A stretch of DNA of 50,000 nucleotides from Symbiodinium natans (Eukaryota > Sar > Dinophyceae > Suessiales > Symbiodiniaceae). Positions 48,584 through 50,000 of this stretch are shown piece after piece. The notes under the pieces are model-generated. The model did not search any database. It saw nothing but the letters and a program-made list of their open reading frames with translations, and was not told where the DNA came from. The position numbers were made by a program, and so were the translations under genes. The stretch covers positions 112,501 to 162,500 of the forward strand of contig CAJNDS010000446.1 in assembly GCA_905221605.1 (NCBI GenBank), in the 5' to 3' direction. How positions within the stretch are numbered: the stretch's first letter is position 1; every line of letters starts with the position of its first letter.

Positions 48584-49130
48584 GTTTCAGGGGGGGGGGG
48601 GGGGGGTTAGGGTTTAGGGTTTAGGGCTTAGGGCTTAGGGCTTAGGGCTTAGGGCTTAGGGTTTAGGGTTTAGGGTTTAGGGTTTAGGGTTTAGGGCTAG
48701 TTCTCCATAGAGGATGAGGGAATGAGGTTCCTTCCATCTTTCTTGCAGCCAGCGGCCTCAATGCCGCCCGAAGCCCGAAAACAGCTCAGAACTCCTACAG
48801 CCCTCAACCCCCCAAAACCCTCAGCCCCCAAAGTCTCAAAACCCTAAGGCCCTAAACCCTAAACCCTAAACCCCTGGACCCTGAACCCTGGACCCTGGAC
48901 CCACCCTGTGCCTCGACTTGCTGCCTTGTCTTTTTGTTTGGGCTTCGTGCCCCTCATCAGCCCTAAGCCCTAAGCCCGAAGCCCCTAATAGGGTTTAGGG
49001 TGAGCGAGCCTGCACACCACTTACAGTAGCCCAAAGCTACGAAAGCAGCCGTGCCTTCAATCGCGACGTTGCTGCTAGCTAGGAAACCTTCCAGAGGGTT
49101 TAGGGTTTAGGGCCGTTAAGTGCCCTTGCT

Positions 49131-49436
49131 GGCTCGAGTCCCTTGGTTACCTGAGACTGGCACGGGCCGCTGTAGTGAGCGGTGTTAACTGTTTTCGTCG
49201 ATGGGCCTTGGGATAATGCTTGCGCGTGAGTTTGTGTGGGCTCGAGTCCCAGGGTTACCTGAGACTTGCGCGGGCCGCTGAAGTGAGCGGTGGAAACTGC
49301 GCTTGTCGATGGGCCTTGGGATGATGCATTCTAATCGTTGTGTTTAGGCTCCAGACCCGGGGTTACCTGAGATATGCACAGGCCGCTGTAGTGAGCGGTA
49401 TAAACTGTGTCTATCAAAGGGCCTTGGGTTCATGCA
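49131..49436 (+). repeat. Three 108-bp tandem units with a conserved hairpin
   Basis: Units begin at 49131, 49239 and 49347 (ggctcgagtccc, ggctcgagtccc, ggctccagaccc), exactly 108 apart; gggccttggg lies 72 bases into each. All keep gttacctgag and ccgctgwagtgagcgg, which can fold into a 5-bp stem with a 6-base loop. The flanks of each unit vary. ggctcgagtcc is one base from a pol III B box (ggttcganncc), but no A box is clear. Confidence 0.85.
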
Positions 49437-49448
49437 GGGGATTTCAAG

Positions 49449-49503
49449 TTTTTTTTTTCTTTTTCTTTTTCTTTTTTTGTTTTCTCTCGTGATCACGTCA
49501 CAG
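49449..49503 (+). promoter_or_regulatory. Pyrimidine tract plus AG: possible spliced-leader trans-splice acceptor
   Basis: About 40 bases of T with a few C (tttttttctttttcttttt) end at ctctcg; the first AG after a short gap is cacag at 49503, 152 bases before the ATG at 49655. Dinoflagellate mRNAs receive a trans-spliced leader at such sites. The call is inferred from position. Confidence 0.4.
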
Positions 49504-49654
49504 ATGTTGCTGGTGGAGCTTGTCATGATTTTGTAAGTTTTGTTGGATTATTTTTGACACGCCCAGATGCTCACCACAACAGTGTGGCCATTGACATCTG
49601 GCTTTGGAAGCACTTGGGTTTTTTAGTTTTTCGCCTCTTGTTTCTCGCTAACCC

Positions 49655-50000
49655 ATGGATTCTGTTCTGGAGAGTATCATGCAAGCTTCTGCTAGCATGC
49701 TGCAAGACGCAGGAAGTGACAAAGAACGAGTGAAAGTCATTCTTACCACTGCTGCTGCGGACATCCTAGAACATTTGGGCCTTTCAGAGCCTGCTACCAA
49801 TGTCATTGACTATGTGCGGGACCTGAAGAAAGGTCTCCAGGTCGGGCGGATTCGCGCAGACTATGTGGTAAAGGCCGCGTGTGATGAGCTCAGGGCTCAA
49901 TCCAAAAAGCGCAAGGCAGATAGCCTCTCACAGTCAACCTTGGATATCTTTCTGCGCTGCCAGAAGCCCCGTTGCGAAGAGCCTGCCGAGTCGCCACTCC
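49655..50000 (+). CDS. Start of a new gene, nuclear protein with PIP-like motif (partial)
   Basis: ATG 49655 opens 115 codons with no stop before the window ends. It begins MDSVLESIMQASASMLQDAG, is helical, and has a basic cluster (SKKRKADS) directly before QSTLDIFL (Gln about residue 93). QxxLxxF resembles the PCNA-interacting PIP box (QxxLxxFF), with Leu in the last position. Together these suggest a nuclear replication or repair protein. Family not recognised. Upstream lie a long pyrimidine tract and an AG (own entry). No array lies within it. Confidence 0.65.
   Translation, partial: MDSVLESIMQASASMLQDAGSDKERVKVILTTAAADILEHLGLSEPATNVIDYVRDLKKGLQVGRIRADYVVKAACDELRAQSKKRKADSLSQSTLDIFLRCQKPRCEEPAESPL

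Larger units (their letters stand above)
47172..48700. repeat. Arrays resume right of the CCCH region
   Basis: CCCTAAA 47172-47245, 47560-47625, 47740-47825; TTTAGGG 48135-48187; CCCTAAA 48400-48460; G run and TTTAGGG/CTTAGGG 48590-48700. Confidence 0.9.

Noticed and set aside
49131-49436. tRNA or SL RNA gene array, because of ggctcgagtccc and ggctcgag
   Set aside because: No A box or cloverleaf, and no dinoflagellate spliced-leader core sequence.
1-50000. Plant nuclear DNA, since TTTAGGG is also the plant telomere unit
   Set aside because: GC/GA donors with AG|G acceptors, DIRS-type elements with a methyltransferase-like domain and dinoflagellate-type PPR exons fit dinoflagellates. Land plants lack class I cyclic nucleotide PDEs of this kind as far as I know.

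Overview
The window looks like nuclear DNA of a dinoflagellate or close relative. Three things point there. The telomere-type heptamer TTTAGGG/CCCTAAA occurs as dozens of interstitial blocks. The inferred introns mostly begin with GC, less often GT and once GA, and end in AG followed by an exonic G, which is the known dinoflagellate splice pattern. The one large mobile element is a DIRS-type (tyrosine recombinase) retrotransposon of the kind common in Symbiodiniaceae-like genomes. The species cannot be named from the sequence.

The main result is a gene that a simple ORF search cannot see. From 412 to 25915 on the + strand, eighteen micro-exons of 25 to 67 bases join in frame, in order, into 807 bases (269 codons). 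They encode almost a whole catalytic domain of a class I 3',5'-cyclic nucleotide phosphodiesterase: HNxxH, AHDVGH, YNDRSVLEN, ILATDM, KAADLGH, EFxxQGD, PVSPMC, SQKGF and the C-terminal NxxxW region. All eighteen acceptors are AG followed by G. Each intron is filled with telomere-like arrays. In at least eight cases the exon has CCCTAAA arrays on its left and TTTAGGG arrays on its right, so the ends of many introns are inverted repeats of each other. More in-phase exon candidates (26183 to 30543) probably encode a hydrophilic C-terminal tail.

Intron 6 of that gene holds a DIRS-type retrotransposon (about 7.1 to 14.15 kb, same strand). It has a Cys-rich ORF1, a Gag-like ORF2, a Pol with reverse transcriptase and RNase H, and a tyrosine recombinase. 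A C5-cytosine methyltransferase-like domain lies inside Pol, between the first and second acidic blocks of RNase H. Its PC and ENV catalytic motifs look lost. The reverse transcriptase active site reads YLDN.

The region from 31 to 49 kb continues the same architecture: single short coding islands between arrays, all on +. Three of them (41678-41751, 41977-42049, 48508-48583) encode pentatricopeptide (PPR) repeats of the dinoflagellate type. A stretch without telomere-like arrays (about 41.85 to 47.17 kb) is different. It contains alternating 36/37-bp tandem repeats, GC-rich repeats, a (GGA)n tract, a minus-strand coding remnant, an 82-bp-arm inverted repeat, 32-bp and 26-bp tandem repeats, and an intronless tandem-CCCH zinc-finger gene with a frame change in mid-gene. 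At the right edge, three 108-bp tandem units with a conserved small hairpin precede a pyrimidine tract plus AG (possible spliced-leader acceptor) and the start of a new gene at 49655 that runs off the window.

Small palindromic MITE-like elements of several families sit in the introns, two of them nested inside others. Limits: exon ends were set by reading frame and splice dinucleotides alone, without transcripts or alignments.
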